A program made the position numbers and the translations under genes. Shown piece after piece: positions 9,259 to 17,132 of a stretch of DNA of 64,000 bases (positions are counted from its first letter, which is position 1; each line of letters begins with the position of its first letter). The DNA comes from Stigmatella aurantiaca DW4/3-1 (GTDB lineage Bacteria > Myxococcota > Myxococcia > Myxococcales > Myxococcaceae): NCBI RefSeq assembly GCF_000165485.1, contig NC_014623.1:9194893-9258892 (forward strand). Direction: 5' to 3'. Below the pieces are notes generated by a model. It was given only the letters and a program-made list of their open reading frames with translations. It made no database searches and was not told the origin of the DNA.

Positions 9259-10242
9259 GTGCTGATGCCCCTGCTTTCTACCCTGTTCCTGCTCGCCCAA
9301 GCGCCCGAGGCGCCTCCAGAGCCCATCACCTTGCTGGTTGCGCCATCGGACACCGTGGGCGTGCCCACCCACATCGTGGAGTTCGCGCAAGAGCACGTCA
9401 CCGAGCAGGCCCGGGCCAAGGGGCTCTCCGTGAAGCGGATGAAGGACATCCTGAGGAAGCTCCCCGTGGCCCGGCGCCGGGCCCTGCTGCGGTGCAAGCG
9501 CACGGAGCTGCGATGCCTCACCAACCTGGGCCAGGTGGCCAAGACCGAGGTCATCCTGGTGGCGGAGCTGCTGCAGCGCTCGGACGGGTACCGCGTGGGG
9601 GCGAAAATTTACAACGCGAAGGATGGCGCGCTCGTCGCCGAGCACCTCATTCCAGGGGTGCGCGAGGACGGGATGCTCGATGCGCTCACGCAGTCCCTGG
9701 ACATGGTGGTGCCCAAGGTCACGAGGGCTTTGCGTCCCGGCTCCGTTCCCCCCGTCGAGCCCGTGGCCCCCCCGCCCGTCGAGCCCACGCCCACCGTCCC
9801 GCTCGAGCCCTCACCCGAAGTCAAGCCCGGCGAGCCCATGACCGTGAAGCCCCCGGAATTGGTGCCCAGCGTGAAGCCCGACGTGAAGCCGGGTCCCCAG
9901 GTGCAAGAGGTGAAGCCCTCACGTCCCTGGTGGACCTGGATGCCCGCCGCGGGGGGCGCCGTCACCGCGGGAGCTGGGACGTACTTCTACCTCCAAGCGA
10001 AGAAGAATCATGACAAGTTGAAGAACAGCACACAGGACGCCCCTCTGCTCGACGCCGACCAGATTGCCAAGGATGGCAAGCGCCAACAGTTGCTGAGCCG
10101 GATTGGCTTCGGCCTGGGCGTCGCGGGGGTCGCGACGAGCACCGTGCTGTATCTGTTGCCGCAAGGAAAGAGCTCCGTGAAGCCCACCGTTACCGTGGGC
10201 CCGGGTGGTGGCATGGTCGGCGTGGCCGGAACGCTGCCTTGA
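9259..10242 (+). CDS. Exported/membrane-anchored Pro-rich protein, function unknown
   Basis: A 327-residue protein. The GTG at 9259 is chosen because GAGGAGA at 9242-9248 sits at suitable spacing. A short hydrophobic leader (MLMPLLSTLFLLAQA) suggests export. Residues 20-160 form an alpha/beta domain (ITLLVAPSDTVGVPTH, then EVILVAELLQRSDGY) resembling the outer-membrane lipoprotein-type domains in which myxobacteria keep paralogues. Residues 165-220 are Pro/Val/Glu-rich spacer. Two hydrophobic segments follow, at about 223-245 and 283-303. Its stop overlaps the ribosome-binding site of the next lipoprotein gene (8-base gap), so the two are probably cotranscribed. No enzymatic motif is seen. 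Confidence 0.7.
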   Translation: MLMPLLSTLFLLAQAPEAPPEPITLLVAPSDTVGVPTHIVEFAQEHVTEQARAKGLSVKRMKDILRKLPVARRRALLRCKRTELRCLTNLGQVAKTEVILVAELLQRSDGYRVGAKIYNAKDGALVAEHLIPGVREDGMLDALTQSLDMVVPKVTRALRPGSVPPVEPVAPPPVEPTPTVPLEPSPEVKPGEPMTVKPPELVPSVKPDVKPGPQVQEVKPSRPWWTWMPAAGGAVTAGAGTYFYLQAKKNHDKLKNSTQDAPLLDADQIAKDGKRQQLLSRIGFGLGVAGVATSTVLYLLPQGKSSVKPTVTVGPGGGMVGVAGTLP

Positions 10243-10250
10243 GGACATCT

Positions 10251-11927
10251 ATGCTGAAGAACTGGAAGCTGCGCCTGGGCTGGACAGCACTTGGGGCGGC
10301 CCTGGCAACGGTGGGTTGCTTCGACTTCGATAAAACCCTGGATGAGTGCAAGAAGAACGGCACCTGCGGGCAGGGAGGGATTTTGCCCGACGGAGGGCTG
10401 CCCGATGGCGGCCGCCCCTGCGACTTCATCAGCAACGAGGATCTGCCGGACGACGAGGGCATCGACGCCAATTGCGATGGGGTCGACGGAATCGCGGCGT
10501 TGGGCCTCTTCGTGGATCCCGTCGCAGGCACGAACGGAGCGACAGGCACTCCCACCGATCCGCTGAAGACCTTGAGCGAAGCGTTCCAGAAGATGCAAAG
10601 CCCCGAGAACGCGGGGCGCTCGGTGCTGTACCTGGCCCAGGGTACCTATGCCGAGGCCAACCTGGAGCTCACGCGCCCCATCTCCTTGTATGGGCAATAC
10701 GGAGGGAAGGCTGGAAACTGGGACCGTCCCTTCCAGAGTCCCTCGCTGGTGTCCGGAGGCACCGTCGCCCTCAAGGTCCGCGACCTGCAGCAGGACGCGG
10801 GCGTTGTCCTGGAGCGGCTGCACATCCTCGCCGCCAATGCGGCCGGGCCCAGCGAGGCGTCCATCGCGCTGCACGTCATCAATTCTCAAGGGGTGCGGCT
10901 GCACCGCACCATCCTGGAGGCGGGACGAGGGGGCGCTGGAGATGGCGGCCTGCCCGGCAATGGAGGCCTCAACGGAGTCGACGGAGGGGGGGGCTCCTCT
11001 CCTCTCAATGGAAGCAACGCGGGCGAAGGAGGGCTGGCCCCCCGGTTCGAGTGCCGAAGCCAGGACCGCTCCGGAGGCAGTGGCCAGAACGGCGGAGGCT
11101 ATAACGGCGCGGGGCTCACAGGAGAAGAAGGCAGACCGAGCACCCTCGGCGGAGATGGCGGGATGCTGGGAACTGCCAGGCTCGTGTCGGGGACCTATGA
11201 CTGCCGAGGGGAAGAACTCAATGGCCTCATCGGCCTGACCGGGGCGCCTGGCTCGCCGGGAGGAGCAGGAGACGGCGGCAGTGGCCTGGGCGAGTTGCGC
11301 AATGGTCTCTGGGTAGCCACCCATCATGGCGCAGCGGGTATTCCGGGTGAGGCCGGCGCAGGGGGAGGCGGGGGCGGCAGCGGAGGGGGATGCCAGGCCT
11401 CCGCGGGAAAGATTGCGGCGGCGGGCGCTGGCAGTGGAGCGGGAGGCTCGGGCGGCTGCGGCGGAGAAGCAGGCCAAGGCGGAGGGGCAGGCGGGGCCTC
11501 CATTGCCCTGGTGCTGGAAGCCGCGGATGTCCAGTTCAGCCATGTCACGCTGCGCACCCGAGGCGGTGGGGCGGGAGGCGCGGGAGGCGCAGGGGGCGAT
11601 GGGGGCGTGGGCGGATTCGGAGGACAGGGGGCCAACGGCGTCCTGGTCTCCGGTACTTATGGTTCCTCCAATACGCCTTACTCCAGCATCGGGGGCAACG
11701 GCGCGGCCGGCGGCCACGGCGGCCACGGCGGCCCGGGAGGCCCCGGCGGAGGGGGGGGCGGAGGACCTTCGGTGGGCATCTGGTGCGGTGCCAACGCCAC
11801 CTATTCTGTCCTACCCTCGGAGACACTCATGACCGAACTGGCAAATGGTGGCCCGGGCGGAGCAAGCCCTGGCCGCCAGGGTACCGAGGGCAGCAAGTTA
11901 CTCCAGGTGAACTGTCCCAACCCATGA
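10251..11927 (+). CDS. Gly-rich (PGRS-like) lipoprotein with beta-helix region
   Basis: A 558-residue lipoprotein. GAGG at 10241-10244 precedes the ATG by seven bases, and the signal peptide ends in the lipobox ATVGC (Cys23). Residues 30-75 are Asp/Gly-rich (DGGLPDGG, then DLPDDEGIDANCDGVDG), a calcium-binding type of linker. Residues 75-230 look like a right-handed beta-helix: a VLYLAQGTYAE-type strand, a PISLYGQYGG turn, then regularly spaced hydrophobic strands, as in pectate-lyase-like parallel helices. From about 230 to 530 the sequence is dominated by Gly-Gly-X runs interrupted by short beta strands. The composition recalls mycobacterial PGRS domains. Probably a cell-surface structural or adhesive protein; that role is inferred. 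Confidence 0.8.
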   Translation: MLKNWKLRLGWTALGAALATVGCFDFDKTLDECKKNGTCGQGGILPDGGLPDGGRPCDFISNEDLPDDEGIDANCDGVDGIAALGLFVDPVAGTNGATGTPTDPLKTLSEAFQKMQSPENAGRSVLYLAQGTYAEANLELTRPISLYGQYGGKAGNWDRPFQSPSLVSGGTVALKVRDLQQDAGVVLERLHILAANAAGPSEASIALHVINSQGVRLHRTILEAGRGGAGDGGLPGNGGLNGVDGGGGSSPLNGSNAGEGGLAPRFECRSQDRSGGSGQNGGGYNGAGLTGEEGRPSTLGGDGGMLGTARLVSGTYDCRGEELNGLIGLTGAPGSPGGAGDGGSGLGELRNGLWVATHHGAAGIPGEAGAGGGGGGSGGGCQASAGKIAAAGAGSGAGGSGGCGGEAGQGGGAGGASIALVLEAADVQFSHVTLRTRGGGAGGAGGAGGDGGVGGFGGQGANGVLVSGTYGSSNTPYSSIGGNGAAGGHGGHGGPGGPGGGGGGGPSVGIWCGANATYSVLPSETLMTELANGGPGGASPGRQGTEGSKLLQVNCPNP

Positions 11928-12018
11928 GGGAGGATGTGGGGAGCCGATGCACCAGGGGGGATGGCCAGGCGCGCCTGAGCGCCTGTCCGAAGGGCTGCTT
12001 TCCTGGAAAGGACAGATC

Positions 12019-12031
12019 GGCGACAGTCGCC
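12019..12031. promoter_or_regulatory. Short perfect palindrome upstream of Ser/Thr kinase
   Basis: GGCGAC-A-GTCGCC, two six-base arms around one base, lies 32 bases before the kinase ATG in a 135-base gap. The position fits an operator or the leader of the kinase transcript. It could also arise by chance in GC-rich DNA. Confidence 0.25.
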
Positions 12032-12062
12032 CATTCTGCTAGGCTGCAAGCCCTGCGTTCCG

Positions 12063-13988
12063 ATGGCTTCCGCGCGAACCTGTGAAACCTGTGGTCTTGA
12101 AGTCCCGCCCGGAATGGGCACGTGCCCTCGGGACGGCACCGCTATCGCTGCGTCTTACGCCGCGCACGACGATGAGGTGACGCAGATCGGCACCCCCAGC
12201 AATGTGTGGGGGGAGGAACCTCCCGCGCGGGGCAAGGGCTCGCCGTTCGCCTGGGGCGAGGAACCCCCTCCGCGCAGCCAGACCCCGTCCTACGCCCAGG
12301 AAGTCCCCCTCTCACCCTCTCCTTGGGGCGAGGAGCCTCCGACGCGCGACGCGCTCATTGGCATGAAGCTGGGCGAGTACGAGCTGCGCCAGCGCATCGG
12401 CGTGGGCGGCATGGGCTTCGTCTATGACGGCATCCAGCCGCTCATCGGCAAGCGCGTCGCCGTGAAGGTGCTGCGGCCCGAGCTGGCGCAGGCGCCCGAG
12501 CAAGTGGCCCGCCTGCTCGCGGAGGCGCGCGCCGTCAACGCCATCCGCCACCGGGGCATCATCGACATCTTCGGCTTCGGGCAGGTGCCCGATGGCCGGC
12601 AGTACATCGTCATGGAGTTCCTGGATGGGCAGCCGCTCGATGCCCACCTGGCCGAGAAGGGCCGGCTGGCGCCCACCGAGGCGCTCTCCATCCTCGATGA
12701 GGTGCTCGCCGCGCTGGGGGCCGCGCACGGCGCGGGCGTCGTCCACCGAGACCTCAAGCCGAGCAACATCTTCCTCGTGCGCGAGCCGGGCAACTCCCGC
12801 TACGTGAAGTTGCTGGACTTCGGCCTCGCCAAGCAGGGCCAGGGCCCCACTGCCCGCACCGCGCAGACGCGCACGGACATGGTGGTGGGCACCCCGGAGT
12901 ACATGGCCCCGGAGCAGGCCCGGGGGCAGGCCGTCGGGCCGATGACGGACCTGTACGCCATGGGTGTCGTCACCTTCGAGATGGTCACCGGCCGGTTGCC
13001 CTTCACGGGCAGCTCCCCGGTGGATCTCTTGATGAAGCACGTGGATGCCCGGCCGCCGCGCCCCTCGGAGTTCGTCCCGGAGCTGCCGCCCGCGCTGGAT
13101 GCCTTCATCCTCCAGATGCTGACGAAGGATCCGGAGGCTCGGCCTGGCTCCGCCGACGCCCTGCGCCAACAACTCCACCGGCTGCGCCGCACCTTGCTGC
13201 GTCCGACGCGCGTCCAAGCCTCCTCGGCCAACGCCATCGCGCCCGCCCGGGCCCTGGCCCCGCTGGCTCCGCCCGAAGTGCCCCTGATTCCCCCCGCGCC
13301 CTTTCAGGCACCGCCGCCGCCGCTCCCCGCCCCCCTCACGAAGCAAGAGGCCCCCACCACCCCCAACGAGACCGTGAAGGTGTCCGACGCGCACGTCCCC
13401 GCGCACAAGACCACGCCCACGGTGCCCAATCCCGCGGTGCTCACGGCCGAGGAGGCCCGGGCCGCGGGGCTGCGTCCGCCTATCCGGAGGATGACCCTCA
13501 TTGGGGTAGGGATCCTGGCTTTGCTGGCAGCGGGCGGGCTGCTGCTGCTCCGGGGCAATGACCCACCAGTTCCTGAGCCCTCCCCTTCGCCTCCCCTGTC
13601 GAACCCCGAGCCGCAGGCGCCCCCTCCCGTGGCGCAGCCGCCGCCCACCGGGCTTCCCGTGGAGTTGGAGCCCCTTCCAGTGCCATCCACGCAGGTACCG
13701 GCGACGGCTCCGTCCCCCGTGGACGACAAACCCACGGCCCGCGTGGAGCCCGCGAAACCGCCTCGCACCAAGCTCTACAGTCCGACGCTGTCTCAACTTC
13801 TCGAGAGCATTGACCTGTTGGAGCGGGAACTGGATTCACGGGCCGCCGCGGGCCAGGACATCTCGATCGCGCGCGGCCAGCTCATGCGGATGCGCGAGAA
13901 GGCGCAAACCGCAGGGAGCGCCGATGCCCGCCGCGAAGTGTCCAAGTCGCTTGAGTTCCTGGAGAAGTCCTACCTGAAGCGGAACTAG
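12063..13988 (+). CDS. Transmembrane Ser/Thr protein kinase with N-terminal zinc ribbon
   Basis: A 641-residue eukaryotic-type kinase that phosphorylates proteins on Ser/Thr. Residues 7-25 form a zinc ribbon (CETCG, then CPRDG). Residues 45-95 are a linker holding three copies of WGEEPP followed by one residue and Arg (Trp49, Trp64, Trp89). The kinase domain spans about 104-375 with all key elements: the Gly loop GVGGMG, Lys135 (VAVKV), HRDLKPSN with Asp230, DFG at 252-254 and the APE motif (MAPEQ). A Pro-rich segment (380-475) leads to one membrane helix (about 478-497) and a short extracytoplasmic part, with a helical C-terminus (SQLLESIDLLERELDSR). The order places the kinase and the zinc ribbon in the cytoplasm. 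Convergent with the next gene. Confidence 0.95.
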   Translation: MASARTCETCGLEVPPGMGTCPRDGTAIAASYAAHDDEVTQIGTPSNVWGEEPPARGKGSPFAWGEEPPPRSQTPSYAQEVPLSPSPWGEEPPTRDALIGMKLGEYELRQRIGVGGMGFVYDGIQPLIGKRVAVKVLRPELAQAPEQVARLLAEARAVNAIRHRGIIDIFGFGQVPDGRQYIVMEFLDGQPLDAHLAEKGRLAPTEALSILDEVLAALGAAHGAGVVHRDLKPSNIFLVREPGNSRYVKLLDFGLAKQGQGPTARTAQTRTDMVVGTPEYMAPEQARGQAVGPMTDLYAMGVVTFEMVTGRLPFTGSSPVDLLMKHVDARPPRPSEFVPELPPALDAFILQMLTKDPEARPGSADALRQQLHRLRRTLLRPTRVQASSANAIAPARALAPLAPPEVPLIPPAPFQAPPPPLPAPLTKQEAPTTPNETVKVSDAHVPAHKTTPTVPNPAVLTAEEARAAGLRPPIRRMTLIGVGILALLAAGGLLLLRGNDPPVPEPSPSPPLSNPEPQAPPPVAQPPPTGLPVELEPLPVPSTQVPATAPSPVDDKPTARVEPAKPPRTKLYSPTLSQLLESIDLLERELDSRAAAGQDISIARGQLMRMREKAQTAGSADARREVSKSLEFLEKSYLKRN

Positions 13989-14007
13989 GCGCCCGGCAAG
14001 GTGCCCC

Positions 14008-14784
14008 TCACCGGCGCAGCATGCACGTCACCGGCTGGGCCATGGCGTTGCGCCCCCGCTCCTCGGTGAGCAAGTCCAGCTCGATGAGCTGCGTCAGCAT
14101 GTAGTCGCGGTTCTGCTTGATGATGGCGGCGTTCTGGCAGCTCTTGAGGGCGCCGTAGTAGTTGTGGGGCGGCAGCGCCAGTTGAAGCTCCGCGAGCTCG
14201 GCCAGTTGCAGCTTGTCCAGCTCCTTGCCGAAGAGCTTGTAGGCCACGTCCTCCACCCCCACCACGCCCCGCTCGAAGCTGATGATGGCCAGGTCATAGG
14301 CGATGAGCTGGTCCTTCTGGAGCGAGGCATGGACCTTGTTGATGGCCACCGTCAGCGGCAGCGACTCATTGACGCCCAGCTTCAACGCGATGCGCGCGGC
14401 CAGCAGCCGCTCACACCGGCCGTCGCCCCCGGGCCGGGCATTCACCGTCACCCCCACGAGCAGCCGCCAGGCCCAGGCCACCCCATCCTCGCGCGGCGTC
14501 TGGAAGTAGGTGGGACACCCCATCTGGGTGATGTAGAGCGCCACCAGGTCCTTCGGGAGCCGGGCGAAGTCCGGACGCGTGAAGGTGATGGGCCGGTCCG
14601 GCTTCACCATCAGGCCGACCACCAAGCTCATCCGCTCGCCTTCAATGCTGTGCTTGAGCAGCTTCTCGACGTCGAATTCGCTGTCCAACTGTGGCAGCTT
14701 GCTCGCGTTATAGAGATAGGCCACGGGCATCAGGACGCCGGACAGCCCCAGAAGAAATAGCAGAATCCACAGAACGCTCTTCAC
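14008..14784 (-). CDS. Degenerate GT51 (peptidoglycan glycosyltransferase-like) membrane protein
   Basis: A 258-residue protein with one N-terminal membrane helix (about 4-24) and a periplasmic domain. The C-terminal half matches the end of GT51 transglycosylases: YKLFGKELDKLQLAELAELQ (183-202) corresponds to the family's yFGK....L.LaE.A.L pattern, followed by LPPHNYY and a RDYML helix. The catalytic motif, which should contain a Glu-Asp pair before Phe and His, reads TQMGCPTYFQTP (86-97) with no acidic residue, and the GGSTITQQ motif is reduced to GGDGRCERLL. It is therefore probably inactive and may act as a decoy or scaffold at the cell wall. The GTG at 14784 is chosen because it opens the membrane helix after GGGTGGG; a longer ATG start at 14841 would overlap the divergent gene. 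Confidence 0.65.
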   Translation of the reverse strand: MKSVLWILLFLLGLSGVLMPVAYLYNASKLPQLDSEFDVEKLLKHSIEGERMSLVVGLMVKPDRPITFTRPDFARLPKDLVALYITQMGCPTYFQTPREDGVAWAWRLLVGVTVNARPGGDGRCERLLAARIALKLGVNESLPLTVAINKVHASLQKDQLIAYDLAIISFERGVVGVEDVAYKLFGKELDKLQLAELAELQLALPPHNYYGALKSCQNAAIIKQNRDYMLTQLIELDLLTEERGRNAMAQPVTCMLRR

Positions 14785-14787
14785 CCC

Positions 14788-14826
14788 ACCCACGCTACCA
14801 GGGCTGCACGGCGCTGGCGCGTGGGT
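14788..14826. promoter_or_regulatory. Large imperfect palindrome in divergent promoter region
   Basis: ACCCACGC (14788-14795) is matched by GCGTGGGT (14819-14826), and inside them CCAG (14798-14801) by CTGG (14814-14817). The palindrome fills the 55-base gap between two divergent genes starting at 14784 and 14840. It could be an operator read by a dimeric regulator, or a hairpin in either leader. Confidence 0.45.
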
Positions 14827-14839
14827 TGAAGGGGGGAAC

Positions 14840-15532
14840 ATGAAGGATTGGTATCCGGCAACCCTCGTTGCCCGCTCGCTTGCCGCAGATGGGCTCACCG
14901 ACCTGACGCTCGATGTGTCGCTGACGCCCGTGGCCCATGCCCACCAACGGCCCGGCCAGTACGCCTGGGTCCGCCTGCCTGGCTACGAGGAGGGGGTGTT
15001 CGCCATCGCCTCCCCACCGGGCATCCCGGGGCGATGGGACTTGCTCGTGAAGGAGGGCAGCCCGCTGCCCGAGGCGCTCGTGCAGCTGCCACTCGGGGCC
15101 CGCATGGAGGTGACGCGCCCGGAAGGCCGCGGCTTCCCGCTCGACCAGGTCAAAGGCAGGGACTTGCTCCTGTTCGCCACCGGCTCCGGCATCTCCGCCA
15201 TCCGCTCCGTCATCGAGAGCCTGCGCCGGGACCGGGATGCGTATGGCCGGGTGACGCTCTACTTCGGGGTGCGCACCCCGAGCGCCTTCGCCTACGCCCG
15301 GGACTTCCAATCCTGGGAGCAGGCCCGCATCCGCGTGGTGGCCACCGTGAGCCAGCCAGGCGCCAGCGGTTGGCAGGGGCTCACCGGCTACGTCCAGGCC
15401 CACCTCGCCGAGGAGGCGCTCGCCCCCGGCACCGCCGCCTTCCTCTGCGGCCAGAAGGACATGGCGCAGAAGGTCATCGAGACGCTGCTGGCCCGCGGCC
15501 TGTCCGCGGCGGACATCCACCAGAACGTCTAA
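14840..15532 (+). CDS. Ferredoxin-reductase-like FAD/NAD(P) oxidoreductase
   Basis: A 230-residue protein with the two-domain layout of ferredoxin-NAD(P)+ reductases. An N-terminal FAD-binding barrel (about 1-95) includes HQRPGQYAWV and the sequence FAIASPPG in place of the usual R-x-Y-S/T flavin motif, so flavin binding may be weak or atypical. A C-terminal nucleotide-binding domain (about 100-230) has LLLFATGSGISAIRS, YFGVRT and FLCGQKDMA. The protein ends in a HQNV tail where typical members end in an aromatic residue. No iron-sulfur or oxygenase partner is adjacent. It is divergent from the GT51-like gene and ends one base before the convergent WD40 gene. The electron acceptor is unknown. 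Confidence 0.8.
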   Translation: MKDWYPATLVARSLAADGLTDLTLDVSLTPVAHAHQRPGQYAWVRLPGYEEGVFAIASPPGIPGRWDLLVKEGSPLPEALVQLPLGARMEVTRPEGRGFPLDQVKGRDLLLFATGSGISAIRSVIESLRRDRDAYGRVTLYFGVRTPSAFAYARDFQSWEQARIRVVATVSQPGASGWQGLTGYVQAHLAEEALAPGTAAFLCGQKDMAQKVIETLLARGLSAADIHQNV

Positions 15533-15533
15533 C

Positions 15534-17132
15534 TCAGCGCCGCCCCACCGTGGGGGAGGCGTAGCGCACCTCGAAGAGCGCGGCCGCCGGATCGCTCTCC
15601 TGGTCCCCGACAGGGTTCTGCGGGGTCCAGGCGGCCACGCCCACCCACCGTCCATCCGGACTGAAGCGCACCCGGCGCACGGACCACCCGAAGGCGCGCT
15701 CGCCCCAGGGCTGGGCCTGTCCCTCGGTGAAGACGCGCAGGCGCTTGTCCCACCCCCCCACCGCCAGCGAGCGCCCATCCGGCGAGATGCTCGCGGTGGA
15801 CACCACGCCCCGGGGCCCGGACCATTTCTGGAGGAGGCGGCCCGAGGCGGCGTCCACCAGCGCACCCGCGTTGAAGGGCGCCTGGGGCTCCTCGATGTTC
15901 TTCTTCTCCCGCTCGTACACCGTGCGCGTGCGCTCCGCCTTCTGCTCCGAGAAGGCCACGCCCAGCCGCTGCCCCCGGGCATCCACCGTGACGTCGTTGA
16001 CGTGCCCCTCGAAGGCGTAGTCCGCCCCGGGCGCCAACACCCACCCCTGCATCTGCCCGACGTCCCCAGACGTGCCCTCCTTCGCCGCGAGGATGGCCTC
16101 ACCATGGGCCTCGTCGAAGGAGATCTCGAAGCGTCCGGTGAAGGGCGCGCCCAGCACCCCCTGGGTGCCCGCGGGCACGCACGCGTCACACACGGCGATG
16201 TCCACGCCCTCCACCCGCAGCGTCTTGAAGCGCAGGGACTGTCCCCGCGCCAGCGGCGCCACGCTGTTGCCCAGCGCCGTGGGCACCGTGAGCGTGTCCT
16301 TCAGGAAGGCCACGTCGATGCCCGCCTCGGTGGCTGTCTTGGTATCGAGGAGGATGGCCGGCGTGCGCCCATCCAGCGCGAAGACGGCCTGCGCCTTGCC
16401 ATTCACGGCCCCCCGCACCACCGCGAAGCCGCCCCGCCGCTCGAAGCGCGCCCGCGCTTGAGCCGGCCGCAGCGTCTCCTCGCGGGAGCTCCACACGCGC
16501 ACGTGCTTGTCCCAGCTGCCCGTGTACAGCGTCCCATCCGGCGCGAAGGCCAGCGCGCTCACCGCATCCCCGTGCGCGCGGACCTCGTAGACATAAGCGA
16601 GCTGCGGCACCGACAGGACGGTCAGGAGCCCCTGAGCGCTGCCCACCACGAGGGCGCGGCCCTCCGGGTGGAAGGCCACCGCCGTGAGCGGCTCCTCCAG
16701 CAGGATCTGGCCCTGGGGCGCGCCCGTGGCGCCATCGAAGAGGCGCACCTGGCCATCCCGCCCGGCGGTGGCCAGAAGCGCGCCATCCCCGGAGAAGGCC
16801 ACGGCCTCCAGGTCCTGCTCGTAGCGGTTGATGGCGTTGTCGGAGACGAGCGTGGGAGGGCTGCCCAGCGCCCACAGCGCGAGCTGGTAGGACTTGGCCC
16901 CCAGGTGCGTGTACGCCACGCGCGTGCTGTCCGGCGCGAAGGCGATGGACCAAACGAAGTCCTTGTTGTTGAGCAGGGGCCCCGGCTCCAGCGCCTTCCC
17001 CTCGCCCGAGAGATACCCCCCGGGGGTGGCCGCCAGCCGCGCGGCCGTCTCGGGCGCCAGCACGGGCGCATGGGCACAGCCCACCGCGAGCGTCAGCAAT
17101 CCCCACGGGAGCAGCCGCGCCCAGCGGCTCAT
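15534..17132 (-). CDS. WD40 beta-propeller lipoprotein with inserted retropepsin-like domain
   Basis: A 532-residue lipoprotein (signal peptide ending LAVGC, Cys19). WD40 blades occur on both sides of an insert. Before it: VWSIAFAPDSTRVAY, LEAVAFSGDGALLATAG, AVAFHPEGRALVVGS and SALAFAPDGTLYTGSWDKHVRVW. After it: STASISPDGRSLAVGGWDK and RVRFSPDGRWVGVA. Residues about 240-350 are not WD40. They follow the outline of a retroviral-type aspartic protease (VNGKAQAVFALDGRTPAILLD, then a VLGAPFTGRFEISFD end), with the catalytic Asp-Thr-Gly replaced by Asp-Gly-Arg at 254-256. A CDAC pair lies at 315-318. The start overlaps the stop of the upstream LpoA-like gene (ATGA), so the two are translationally coupled. 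Probably an envelope binding protein. Confidence 0.8.
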   Translation of the reverse strand: MSRWARLLPWGLLTLAVGCAHAPVLAPETAARLAATPGGYLSGEGKALEPGPLLNNKDFVWSIAFAPDSTRVAYTHLGAKSYQLALWALGSPPTLVSDNAINRYEQDLEAVAFSGDGALLATAGRDGQVRLFDGATGAPQGQILLEEPLTAVAFHPEGRALVVGSAQGLLTVLSVPQLAYVYEVRAHGDAVSALAFAPDGTLYTGSWDKHVRVWSSREETLRPAQARARFERRGGFAVVRGAVNGKAQAVFALDGRTPAILLDTKTATEAGIDVAFLKDTLTVPTALGNSVAPLARGQSLRFKTLRVEGVDIAVCDACVPAGTQGVLGAPFTGRFEISFDEAHGEAILAAKEGTSGDVGQMQGWVLAPGADYAFEGHVNDVTVDARGQRLGVAFSEQKAERTRTVYEREKKNIEEPQAPFNAGALVDAASGRLLQKWSGPRGVVSTASISPDGRSLAVGGWDKRLRVFTEGQAQPWGERAFGWSVRRVRFSPDGRWVGVAAWTPQNPVGDQESDPAAALFEVRYASPTVGRR

